NCBI RefSeq assembly: GCF_016583645.1
Contig: NZ_NRRL01000019.1
Location: forward strand, 1-56,599
DNA from: Rhodovibrio sodomensis
GTDB lineage: Bacteria; Pseudomonadota; Alphaproteobacteria; Kiloniellales; Rhodovibrionaceae
Direction of reading: 5' to 3'
Length of the DNA: 56,599 nucleotides
Of this stretch, positions 1 through 8,168 are shown in pieces. A program made the position numbers and the translations under genes. Numbering within the stretch: position 1 is the stretch's first letter; every line of letters begins with the position of its first letter. Under the pieces are notes generated by a model. The model was not told the DNA's origin. It searched no databases and saw only the letters and a list, made by a program, of their open reading frames with translations.

Positions 1-773
<773 letters not shown>

Positions 774-779
774 TCAGGA

Positions 780-821
780 ACTCTACCGAGGGCCTGGCGC
801 ATGTGTCAATCAAACTAGACG
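780..821 (-). promoter_or_regulatory. Predicted bchF promoter with degenerate PpsR/CrtJ site
   Basis: Read leftward, TTGACA (804-809) and TAGAGT (780-785) are 18 nt apart and give a start near 773, about 60 nt before the bchF ATG. The last three bases of the -35 (ACA) form the right half of a CGT-N12-ACA motif spanning 804-821, one base off the PpsR consensus TGT-N12-ACA. The bchG promoter has the same geometry. The rest of the 713-1030 divergent gap shows no other clear element. A separate rightward promoter for ppaA was not found. Confidence 0.5.
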
Positions 822-1030
822 TACAGCCCGGTTTACATCCGGGCGGACAAAAGTTTTAATGGCCCCGCGACCTTTTGTGTTTCAATGCGTCAGGCGCCGT
901 TGACGCTCACGGCCCCTGGCTACACCCGCGTGGGGTTGCGCCGGACGCGTCGATGGGCGACCACATCGAGAGGGCGAGAAGGGCCCGCATCGCGCCCGGT
1001 ACACGCACCACAAGGGGAGGGGTGACGGTC

Positions 1031-2023
1031 ATGGATACAGCGCAGCAGGAACCGACCCCGAGGCATTGGCGAACCCAGCGGCGCCGCGCCGGCGCGGCGT
1101 CGATGAGCGCGCAGGACAGCGCCGGGGGCGGCTTCGAGTCGCCGGCGCGGGTGTCCTCCGAGCGCGGGGGCGGCGGCGAGGGCCGCGGCATCATCGGGCT
1201 CGACGGCGTCCAGCAGGGCACCCCGCGGCAGTCCGACGCGCAGGCGTGCGAGTTGGCCGAGGACGCGATCCAAAAGCTGTCGGAACTGTATCCACGGGAG
1301 CCCGAGGACGTGGAACACACGCGCGGCATCGGCGACAACCGCCCGGATGGCGTGGCCCCGGAAGACGTGGTCGAGTTCTCGCGCCTGATCCTGAAGCGCG
1401 ACACCGCCGATGCGTTCGCGTTCCTGGAACAGCTGCGCGACCGCGGCGCGAGCGAGGAGGCGCTGTACCTCGACCTGCTGGCGCCGACCGCGCGCCGGCT
1501 GGGCGACCTCTGGGTCGCGGACCTGTGCGACTTCACCGAGGTGACGATCGGGCTGGGCCGGCTGCAGCACACGATGCACGAGCTCAGCTTCGACTTCCAC
1601 CGCCACGCGCTGAACATGTCGCAGCAGCGCCGGATCCTGCTGCTGCCAGCCCCGGGGGAGCAGCACACCATGGGCTTGCTCATGGTCGGCGAGTTCTTCC
1701 GCCGGTCCGGCTGGGACGTCTGGAGCGCGCCCTGGTCGTCGCGCGACGACATGCTGTCGATGGTGCAGCACCAATGGTTTCCGGTCGTCGGGCTGTCGAT
1801 CAGTTGCGACCGCCATCTCGATGAACTAACCCGTGGCATTCAGCGCATTCGAAAGGAATCTCGCAACGAATCGGTCGGCATCATGGTCGGCGGCCCGCTG
1901 GTCCTGGATCATCCGGAGGTGGTGGCGCGCGTGGGCGCGGATGCGACCGCGACGGACGCGCGGGATGCCGCGGTGCAGGCCGAGAAGCTGCTGCAGTCGG
2001 TAACCCAGGTTCGGCCCAGCTGA
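1031..2023 (+). CDS. ppaA: PpaA/AerR-type B12-binding photosynthesis regulator
   Basis: 330 residues. A long disordered Gly/Ser-rich N-terminus (about 1-85) precedes a helical domain and a C-terminal B12-binding-like fold. The segment LLLPAPGEQHTMGLLMVGEF carries the E-x-H-x-x-G signature of the AerR/PpaA/SCHIC group. In Rhodobacter these proteins bind cobalamin (or heme) and act as antirepressors of CrtJ/PpsR. Placement directly upstream of ppsR is the canonical arrangement. The start at ATG 1031 is supported by an AGGGGAGGGG site 8-10 nt upstream; the frame is open to 875 without a better start. Which cofactor is bound cannot be told from sequence. Confidence 0.88.
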   Translation: MDTAQQEPTPRHWRTQRRRAGAASMSAQDSAGGGFESPARVSSERGGGGEGRGIIGLDGVQQGTPRQSDAQACELAEDAIQKLSELYPREPEDVEHTRGIGDNRPDGVAPEDVVEFSRLILKRDTADAFAFLEQLRDRGASEEALYLDLLAPTARRLGDLWVADLCDFTEVTIGLGRLQHTMHELSFDFHRHALNMSQQRRILLLPAPGEQHTMGLLMVGEFFRRSGWDVWSAPWSSRDDMLSMVQHQWFPVVGLSISCDRHLDELTRGIQRIRKESRNESVGIMVGGPLVLDHPEVVARVGADATATDARDAAVQAEKLLQSVTQVRPS

Positions 2024-2054
2024 GCACGAACGTGATCGACGGGCGGCATCCGCT

Positions 2055-3518
2055 GTGAGTGGCGTGGAAGGATCAACGCGAACCGTGGTGCAGTTCAAAG
2101 CCCCCGAGGAATCGCTGGCAAACCTGGACGCCGAGGCGATGGGCTCGCTGATCGCGGCGGCGGGCGACGTCGCGTTCATCGTCGACGCCGACGGCGTGAT
2201 CCGGGACGCCGCGTTCAACAGCGCCGAACTGGCGCAGGAGGGTGCGGAGGCCTGGCTCGGGCACGCGTTCCTGGAGACCGTGACCAAGGAGAGCCAGCCG
2301 AAGATCGAGGGCCTGCTGGAGGAAGCCAAGCAGGGTCAGGTCAAGCGCTGGCGTCAGGTCAACCATCCCTCGCCCGGCAAGCCGGACATCCCGATCATCT
2401 ACTACGCCCAACAGGTCGGGTACGGTCGGCTGGTGGTCGTGGGCCGCGATCTGCGCGCCTTTGCCACGCTGCAGCAGCGCCTGGTCGACGTGCAGATGTC
2501 GCTGGAGCGCGACTACGCCCGGCTGCGCGATTTCGAAACGCGCTACCGCCTGCTGTTCGAGATGACCAGCGAGCCGGTGGTGATCCTGGACGCCTCGTCG
2601 AGCAAGCTGGTCGAGGCGAACCCGGCGGCGCACCGGCGGTTCGGCTGGACCAAGGGCACCGGTGGGCGCGCCTTTTTCGACAAGTTCGACGCCGCCAGCA
2701 AGTCGGAGCTGCAACAGCTGCTCGAGCGGGTGCGCAGTGTCGGCCGCTCGGAAGAGGTCCAGGTCCAGAGCGGCGAGGACGGCAGCGAATTCCTGGTGTC
2801 CGCCTTCCTGTTCCGCCACGAGCGATCGCTGCTGTTCCTGGTACGCCTGGCGCCGGTGGCCGACCAGGCCGAGTCCGCGATGCTGCCGCAGACCCGCAGC
2901 AAGTTCGTCAAGATTCTGGAGAGTACGCCGGACGGTTTCGTGCTGACCGGCCCCGACCAGCGGGTGATCGCCGCCAACTCCGCGTTCCTGGAGATGGCGC
3001 AGCTGGCCACCGAGGAGCAGGTCCGCGGCGAGCCGCTGGAACGCTGGCTGGGCCGCTCCGCGGTCGACCTCAACGTCCTGATCGCCAACGTCCGCGAGCA
3101 CGGCTCGGTGCGTCTGTTCGGCACCGTGCTGCAGGGTGAATACGGGGTCGCCAGCGAGGTCGAGGTGTCGGGCGTGCAGGTGGTCAACGGCGAGCAGCCG
3201 TGCTTCGGCCTGATGATCCGCTACGTCGACCGACGGGCGCAGGGCCAGCAGCAGCAGGGCGGCGGCGAAAGCCGGCCGTCCGGCGAACTGCCGCGCTCGG
3301 TCGAGCAGCTGACCGACCTGGTCGGGCGGGTGCCGCTCAAGGAGATCGTGCGCGAGACCACCGACGTGGTGGAGCGCCTGTGCATCGAGGCGGCGCTCGA
3401 GCTGACCGGCGACAACCGCGCCTCGGCGGCGGAAATGCTCGGCCTCAGCCGGCAGTCGCTGTACGTCAAGCTGCGCCGCTACGGGCTGGGCGATCTGGAG
3501 CCCGAGGCGGGCGACTAG
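2055..3518 (+). CDS. ppsR: PpsR/CrtJ, redox-responsive repressor of photosynthesis genes
   Basis: 487 residues: an N-terminal PAS-like domain (about 25-140), a glutamine-containing linker helix (about 145-170), two further PAS domains (about 170-280 and 290-400), and a C-terminal Fis-type HTH (NRASAAEMLGLSRQSLYVKL). Cys443, in ERLCIEAAL just ahead of the HTH, matches the redox-active cysteine of CrtJ/PpsR; the only other Cys lies in the third PAS domain (QPCFGLMI). It represses bch, crt and puc genes at TGT-N12-ACA sites, one of which precedes bchG here. The start is a GTG at 2055 without a strong RBS; a GTG at 2084 is possible. It lies 31 nt after ppaA. Confidence 0.93.
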   Translation: MSGVEGSTRTVVQFKAPEESLANLDAEAMGSLIAAAGDVAFIVDADGVIRDAAFNSAELAQEGAEAWLGHAFLETVTKESQPKIEGLLEEAKQGQVKRWRQVNHPSPGKPDIPIIYYAQQVGYGRLVVVGRDLRAFATLQQRLVDVQMSLERDYARLRDFETRYRLLFEMTSEPVVILDASSSKLVEANPAAHRRFGWTKGTGGRAFFDKFDAASKSELQQLLERVRSVGRSEEVQVQSGEDGSEFLVSAFLFRHERSLLFLVRLAPVADQAESAMLPQTRSKFVKILESTPDGFVLTGPDQRVIAANSAFLEMAQLATEEQVRGEPLERWLGRSAVDLNVLIANVREHGSVRLFGTVLQGEYGVASEVEVSGVQVVNGEQPCFGLMIRYVDRRAQGQQQQGGGESRPSGELPRSVEQLTDLVGRVPLKEIVRETTDVVERLCIEAALELTGDNRASAAEMLGLSRQSLYVKLRRYGLGDLEPEAGD

Positions 3519-3564
3519 GCGGGCGGGGTCGAGCCGTGTAGCTCGCCTTTTGCAATAGAATTAA

Positions 3565-3595
3565 CCCCCCTCCTCCCAGTGGAGGAGAGGGGACC
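3565..3595. repeat. CT-rich palindromic repeat, copy 1
   Basis: CCCCTCCTCCCA followed by GTGGAGGAGAGGGG forms a near-perfect hairpin just after the ppsR stop. Related copies lie at 22861-22905, 34497-34546 and 34567-34615, each behind a gene. It could act as a transcription-attenuating or RNA-stabilising stem, but it has no T-run. Confidence 0.7.
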
Positions 3596-3652
3596 CAATC
3601 TGCCGCCCGGTGGCCAGCTCCAACATGCGCCTCTTTCGGCTGCCAAAGTCAG

Positions 3653-3670
3653 TGTCATTCCAAGTTGACA
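3653..3670 (+). promoter_or_regulatory. PpsR/CrtJ operator (TGT-N12-ACA) of bchG
   Basis: TGTCATTCCAAGTTGACA is a perfect match to the PpsR/CrtJ consensus TGT-N12-ACA. Its right half coincides with the end of the -35 hexamer TTGACA of bchG, the overlap expected for repression by RNA polymerase exclusion. ppsR itself lies 135 bp upstream. Confidence 0.75.
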
Positions 3671-3693
3671 CACCAGTGTGTCAACCGTATCGT
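3665..3693 (+). promoter_or_regulatory. Predicted bchG promoter containing a 20-bp palindrome
   Basis: The -35 TTGACA (3665-3670) and a -10-like TATCGT (3688-3693) are 17 nt apart. The bases 3665-3684 form a perfect inverted repeat, TTGACACAC/GTGTGTCAA around a central CA, so a second dimeric regulator may bind over the -35 and spacer, sharing bases with the PpsR site. Predicted initiation falls around 3699-3701, right at the ATG assigned to bchG. Confidence 0.55.
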
Positions 3694-3699
3694 CGCGGT

Positions 3700-4605
3700 A
3701 TGGAACACTCCGCGACACCCGGCATGGAGAGGCCGCAGGTCGGCGCGCTGGTGGAGCTTCTAAAGCCGATCACCTGGTTCGCGCCGATGTGGGCGTTTGC
3801 CTGCGGGATCGTCTCTTCCGGCCAGCCGATCCTGGGGCATTGGGCGGTCATCCTGGCGGGCGTGCTGGTGGCGGGGCCGCTGGTCTGCGGCACCAGTCAG
3901 ATCGTCAACGACTGGTACGACCGCGAGGTCGACGCGATCAACCAGCCGGAGCGCGCGATTCCCTCGGGGCGGGTGCCCGGCAATTTCGCCTTCTGGTTCG
4001 CCTGCGCCTGGACGGCGCTGTCGGTCCTGGTGGCGACGGCGCTTGGCGTCTGGGGCTTCGTCGCGGCGCTGATCGCGTTGCTGCTGGCATGGCTGTATTC
4101 GGCCCCGCCCGCGCGCCTGAAGCGGAGCGGCTGGTGGGGGCCCGGCACCGTCGCGGTCTGCTACGAGGGGATCCCCTGGTTCACCGGCGCGGCGATCATG
4201 ACCGCCGCGTTCCCGGACTGGCGGATCGTCACCCTCGCGGTGCTGTATTCCGTGGGTGCGCATGGGATCATGACGCTGAACGACTTCAAGGCGGTGGAAG
4301 GCGATCGTCAGCACGGCGTGCGCAGCCTGCCCGCGGTCATGGGCATGCGCGCGGCCGCTTGGCTGTCCTGCGCGATCATGGCGCTGCCGCAGGTCGCGGT
4401 GATCGTGCTGCTGTATAGCTGGGACCGGCCGTATTACGGCGGCGCGGTGGCGGCCTTGCTGCTGGTGCAGTTCGCCCTGATGGCCCGCCTGATGAAGGAT
4501 CCCAAGCGCTTCGCTCCGTGGTACAACGCCACCGGCACAACGCTGTACGTCTCCGGCATGATGATCAGCGCCTTCGCGGTGGGCTCTTTCCTGGAGGCTG
4601 TGTGA
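3700..4605 (+). CDS. bchG: BchG, bacteriochlorophyll synthase (UbiA prenyltransferase)
   Basis: 301-residue polytopic membrane prenyltransferase that esterifies bacteriochlorophyllide a with geranylgeranyl diphosphate, the last assembly step before side-chain reduction. The first Asp-rich motif is NDWYDREVD (about 70-78) and the second is HGIMTLNDFKAVEGDRQHGV; KRSGWWGPG and CYEGIPWFTGAA are BchG signatures. About nine hydrophobic helices are visible. The ATG at 3700 gives the family length but has no clear RBS and sits at the predicted transcription start; ATG 3724 is the alternative. The gene overlaps the next one by a single base (TGATG). Confidence 0.95.
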   Translation: MEHSATPGMERPQVGALVELLKPITWFAPMWAFACGIVSSGQPILGHWAVILAGVLVAGPLVCGTSQIVNDWYDREVDAINQPERAIPSGRVPGNFAFWFACAWTALSVLVATALGVWGFVAALIALLLAWLYSAPPARLKRSGWWGPGTVAVCYEGIPWFTGAAIMTAAFPDWRIVTLAVLYSVGAHGIMTLNDFKAVEGDRQHGVRSLPAVMGMRAAAWLSCAIMALPQVAVIVLLYSWDRPYYGGAVAALLLVQFALMARLMKDPKRFAPWYNATGTTLYVSGMMISAFAVGSFLEAV

Positions 4606-5987
4606 TGGCGCACGGCACGCCCGCGGACGCGGCCGCCCGCCCGGTTCGGATGCTGGGCTGGCTTGGGATCGTCCGGCTCGGTCTGGTGCAGACCGCGTTG
4701 GGCGCGATCGTGGTGCTGACCACCTCGACCCTGAACCGGGTGATCGTGGTCGAACTGGCGCTGCCGGCGGTGCTGCCCGGCCTGTTGGTCGGCTGGCACT
4801 ACGCGGTGCAGATGTCGCGCCCACGCATGGGCTACGGCTCCGATGTCGGGCGCCGGCGCACGCCCTGGATCATCGGCGGCATGGCCGTGCTCGCGCTGGG
4901 CGGTCTGGGCGCGGCGGCGTCGGTCGCCTTGATGAGTGTCGACACCTGGGCCGGGATCGCGCTCGGCGCGGTCGCCTTCTCCGCGATCGGTGCGGGCGTC
5001 GGCGCCTCCGGCACCTCGCTGCTGACCCTACTGGCCAAACGGGTCGACCCGACGCGCCGGGCGCCGGCGGCCGCGACCGTCTGGATCATGATGATCGCCG
5101 GCTTCGTCGTGACCGCGGCGACGGCGGGACAGTTCCTCGACCCCTATAGCCACCTGCGTCTGGTCGTGGTCACCGGCGTCGTCTGCGCGATCGCGTTCAC
5201 GATCACCACGGCGGCGGTCTGGGGCCTGGAAGGTCCGGGCGATCCGGTGGCCGCGGAAAGCGCGCCGCCCGCCCAGCGGAAGGGCCAGTTCTGGGACGCC
5301 TTCAAGCAGATCTGGGGCGAGACGCAGGCCCGGCGCTTCACCGTCTTCGTGTTCGTCTCGATGCTCGCCTACAGCGCCCAGGACCTGATTCTGGAGCCGT
5401 TCGCCGGCGCGGTGTTCGAGATGACGCCGGGGCAGTCGACCCAGCTTTCGGGCATGCAGCACGGCGGCGTCCTGGCCGGCATGCTGCTGGTCGCGGTCGC
5501 GGGCATGGTGCTGAAGAACAAGATCGGTTCGCTGCGCAGCTGGGCGATCGGCGGCTGCATCGCCTCCGCGGTCGCGCTGCTGGGCCTGGTGGCGGGCGGC
5601 CTGATCGGGCCGGCCTATCCGCTGAAGGCCAACGTGGTCTTCCTAGGAGCCGCCAACGGCGCGTTCGCCGTTGCCGCGATCGGGTCGATGATGAGCCTGG
5701 CGGGCCAGGGCCAGAAGCAGCGTGAAGGCACGCGGATGGGCCTGTGGGGTGCCAGCCAGGCGATCGCCTTCGGGCTGGGCGGCCTGATGGGGACGATGGC
5801 GATCGACATCACGCGGCTGCTGATCGCCGAGATGGCGGTCGCCTACGGCGCGGTGTTCGCCAGCCAGGCCGCGCTGTTCCTGATCGCGGCCGTGCTGGCC
5901 GCGCGGATCGACAAGGCGGGCGCCGCGTCCCGCCAGGTGGGCCTGTCGCCGGCGGCGGAAGGCTACGCAACGGGAGTGGGCGGATGA
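4605..5987 (+). CDS. PucC-like BCD-family MFS protein (ORF428/bch2 type)
   Basis: 460 residues with about 12 hydrophobic helices. MGYGSDVGRRRTPWIIGG after the second helix is the PucC/LhaA/ORF428 signature (R-R-x-P-x-x). In Rhodobacter the homologue sits between bchG and bchP exactly as here. PucC-family members aid light-harvesting complex assembly or bacteriochlorophyll delivery; the substrate of this branch is not established. GGAGG lies 9 nt before the ATG, which overlaps the bchG stop. It ends in an ATGA overlap with bchP. Translational coupling of the three genes is evident. Confidence 0.9.
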   Translation: MAHGTPADAAARPVRMLGWLGIVRLGLVQTALGAIVVLTTSTLNRVIVVELALPAVLPGLLVGWHYAVQMSRPRMGYGSDVGRRRTPWIIGGMAVLALGGLGAAASVALMSVDTWAGIALGAVAFSAIGAGVGASGTSLLTLLAKRVDPTRRAPAAATVWIMMIAGFVVTAATAGQFLDPYSHLRLVVVTGVVCAIAFTITTAAVWGLEGPGDPVAAESAPPAQRKGQFWDAFKQIWGETQARRFTVFVFVSMLAYSAQDLILEPFAGAVFEMTPGQSTQLSGMQHGGVLAGMLLVAVAGMVLKNKIGSLRSWAIGGCIASAVALLGLVAGGLIGPAYPLKANVVFLGAANGAFAVAAIGSMMSLAGQGQKQREGTRMGLWGASQAIAFGLGGLMGTMAIDITRLLIAEMAVAYGAVFASQAALFLIAAVLAARIDKAGAASRQVGLSPAAEGYATGVGG

Positions 5988-7216
5988 GCGCGAACGCAAC
6001 GACCGAGAGCTTCGACTGCGTCGTCGTCGGCGGCGGTCCCGCCGGCGCCACCGCGGCCCAACGGCTGGCGCAGGCGGGCCGGTCGGTTCTGCTGCTGGAC
6101 AAGCCGGGCAAGATCAAGCCGTGCGGCGGCGCGATCCCGCCCAAGGCGATCAACGACTTCAACATCCCGGACTCCCAGCTGGTCTGCAAGGTGGGCGGCG
6201 CGCGCGTGGTCTCCCCCAAGGGCTGCAATGTCGACATGCCGATCGACGACGACGGCTTCGTCGGCATGGTCGACCGCAAGGACTTCGACCCCTGGCTGCG
6301 CAACCGCGCGACGCTGATGGGCGCGGCCTACCGGGAGGGCGCGTTCCAGAGCCTGACGCGCGGCCGCGACGGCGTTCCGGTGCTGAGCTACCGGCCGATG
6401 GCCGCGGACGACGACCGCAGCGCGCCCCAGGTCAAGGTGCGCGCGCGCATGGTGATCGGCGCGGACGGCGCCAACAGCCAGATCCGGCAGACCGAGCTGC
6501 CGGACGGCGATCAGGTGCCCTATGTGTTCGCCTACCACGAGATCGTCCGCTCCCCCGAGGCGGGCGCGCACGCGCCGGCGACCGGCGGGTTCGATCCCGG
6601 GCGCTGCGACGTGTTCTATCAGGGCGACGTCTCGCCCGACTTCTACGGCTGGGTGTTCCCGCACGGGGCCTGCACCTCGGTCGGCATGGGCACCGCGCAC
6701 AAGGGCTTCTCCCTGCGCGGCGCGACCGCCGAGTTGCGCCAGCGCAGCGGCCTCGCCGAGGCCGAGACGGTCCGCCGCGAGGGCGCGCCGCTGCCGTTGA
6801 TGCCGATGAAGAAGTGGGACAACGGCCGCGACGTGCTGCTGGCCGGCGACGCCGCCGGCGTCGTCGCGCCGGCGAGCGGCGAGGGCATCTACTACGCCAT
6901 GTTGAGCGGCGAGTATGCCGGCGACGCGGTGCACGAGGCGCTCGCCACCGCCGACGCCAAGGCGCTGGCGGGCGCGCGCAAGCGCTTCATGAAAAAGCAC
7001 GGGCAGGTGTTCTGGATCCTCGGGATCATGCAGCGCTACTGGTACACCACCGACCAGCGGCGCGAACGCTTCGTGCGGATCTGCCGGGACCGCGACGTCC
7101 AGCGCCTGACCTGGGACGCCTACATGAACAAGGAACTGGTCAAGGCGGAGCCGCTGGCGCACGCCCGGATCTTCTGGAAGAACATCTTCCACCTGACCGG
7201 CCTGGCGCCGGTGTAG
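5984..7216 (+). CDS. bchP: BchP, geranylgeranyl bacteriochlorophyll reductase
   Basis: 410-residue FAD-dependent reductase that converts the geranylgeranyl tail of bacteriochlorophyll to phytyl. N-terminal Rossmann motif VVVGGGPAGATAA (about 11-23), PCGGAIPPKAINDF substrate-side block, second FAD motif VLLAGDAAGVVAPASGEGI. The start ATG overlaps the preceding stop (ATGA). It is the last gene of the rightward bch unit and is followed within 100 nt by a strong two-way terminator. No idi-like gene follows, unlike Rhodobacter. Confidence 0.95.
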   Translation: MSANATTESFDCVVVGGGPAGATAAQRLAQAGRSVLLLDKPGKIKPCGGAIPPKAINDFNIPDSQLVCKVGGARVVSPKGCNVDMPIDDDGFVGMVDRKDFDPWLRNRATLMGAAYREGAFQSLTRGRDGVPVLSYRPMAADDDRSAPQVKVRARMVIGADGANSQIRQTELPDGDQVPYVFAYHEIVRSPEAGAHAPATGGFDPGRCDVFYQGDVSPDFYGWVFPHGACTSVGMGTAHKGFSLRGATAELRQRSGLAEAETVRREGAPLPLMPMKKWDNGRDVLLAGDAAGVVAPASGEGIYYAMLSGEYAGDAVHEALATADAKALAGARKRFMKKHGQVFWILGIMQRYWYTTDQRRERFVRICRDRDVQRLTWDAYMNKELVKAEPLAHARIFWKNIFHLTGLAPV

Positions 7217-7297
7217 CGCACGGGCACGTGCGCCGCCGTCGCGGCAACACCGTCGCGACGGCATCGTCGCGACGCCGGCGTGTGCGAGACGGGCATG

Positions 7298-7330
7298 AAA
7301 AAGGCCGGCGGGAGGTCCCGCCGGCCTTTT
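7298..7330. terminator. Bidirectional intrinsic terminator between bchP and the HiPIP gene
   Basis: A perfect 10-bp stem GGCCGGCGGG/CCCGCCGGCC (7303-7312 with 7317-7326) and a 4-nt loop are flanked by AAAAA on the left and TTTT on the right. It can therefore terminate the convergent bchP and HiPIP transcripts. Confidence 0.9.
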
Positions 7331-7362
7331 CCGGTGTGCCAGGCATGGCGCCGAACCGGGCG

Positions 7363-7653
7363 TTACGCCGCGGCCCAGAGGTTGCACCAGCCGTTGGGAT
7401 GGATCTTACCCTGGACGATCTGGCAGGCGCCCATCTGGGCGTCGCCCTCCGGCGGGATCCAGAACTGGCAGTTGCTGCAGATCTGATCGCCCTTCGGCTC
7501 GGCTTGGTACTGCACCGACTCCTTCGGGGCCTTCTGGGCTTGCGCGTCACCGCTGCGCAGGATTTGCGCGGCACCCACGGCGACCGCGCCGGTCGCCAGA
7601 GCGCGGCCGAAAAAGCCGCGGCGGGTCAATTTGTTGCCGTCATGCTTGTGCAT
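7363..7653 (-). CDS. hip: High-potential iron-sulfur protein (HiPIP)
   Basis: 96-residue precursor. The Tat signal TRRGFFGR with a hydrophobic stretch ends near AQA; a mature domain of about 57 residues follows. Four cysteines (59, 62, 77, 90) in the C-x2-C-x14-C-x12-C pattern and the closing GWCNLW are typical of HiPIPs, which carry one [4Fe-4S] cluster. In purple bacteria HiPIP carries electrons from cytochrome bc1 to the photosynthetic reaction centre in the periplasm. The ATG at 7653 was chosen because AGGGAG lies about 9 nt upstream. Neighbouring bch genes fit this photosynthetic role. Confidence 0.95.
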   Translation of the reverse strand: MHKHDGNKLTRRGFFGRALATGAVAVGAAQILRSGDAQAQKAPKESVQYQAEPKGDQICSNCQFWIPPEGDAQMGACQIVQGKIHPNGWCNLWAAA

Positions 7654-7741
7654 GATATCGGACTCCCTCATGTGCAACGTCCGTTAGGTTTGTTTTCGTT
7701 CCAGGCGCGATCGGACGCCCTCTGCCTGGAATCGTGAGGGC

Positions 7742-7771
7742 ATTAAACCGTCCGGCGGGTGCAATTGTCCA
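7742..7771 (-). promoter_or_regulatory. Predicted HiPIP promoter
   Basis: Leftward TGGACA (7766-7771) and TTTAAT (7742-7747) are 18 nt apart, each five of six to the housekeeping consensus. Initiation near 7735 leaves an 80-nt leader before the HiPIP ATG. The rest of the 7654-8168 gap holds only a palindromic repeat and no gene I can support. Confidence 0.55.
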
Positions 7772-7951
7772 GCCGCCGTACTGCGGCGAATCGCCGGGCG
7801 CGACCGCACGGCATCGCAGATGGCGTCTGTTTCCGCCCGCGCACCACGGACGATTGGACCAACCGCGCGGAACGCACGGCCCGCAAGGTCTCTGCCGCAT
7901 CAAGCACGCGACGGGGCTCGTGCTGTCGGCGCCGGCCGCGGCCGCGGAAAT

Positions 7952-8064
7952 TAGAGCAAAATCGATGAAGGTCGAGTCGACCTTGATCGTGAATCTTGCT
8001 CTAACTGCTTGAAGAGAGAGCAAGATGCTGAAAGGTGGCTGCACCTTTCAGCATCTTGCTTTAG
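7952..8064 (+). repeat. Bipartite palindromic repeat, long form, copy 1
   Basis: 113 bp made of two imperfect hairpins joined by a conserved linker CTGCTTGAAGAG. Hairpin A begins TAGAGCAAAATCGATGAAGG and ends CTTGCTCTA. Hairpin B begins AGAGCAAGATGCTGAAAGG and ends GCATCTTGCTTTAG. Other long copies are at 29630-29745, 46566-46677 and 56297-56412; short forms are at 21874-21919 and 54706-54748. It lies 105 bp before the cyclase gene. Confidence 0.9.
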
Positions 8065-8168
8065 GTCGCAACCGCGGCATCCAGGATCGCCGGGGCGGGT
8101 GGATGCGTGTAAGCTGGCCCGCCGTCATCGAGAAGTTGGCGGACGCGGCAGGCTGGGGGCGCAGTGAC

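Noticed and set aside
803..825. FNR/FixK-type site upstream of bchF
   Set aside because: Only one TTGAT half-site is present; the second half does not match.
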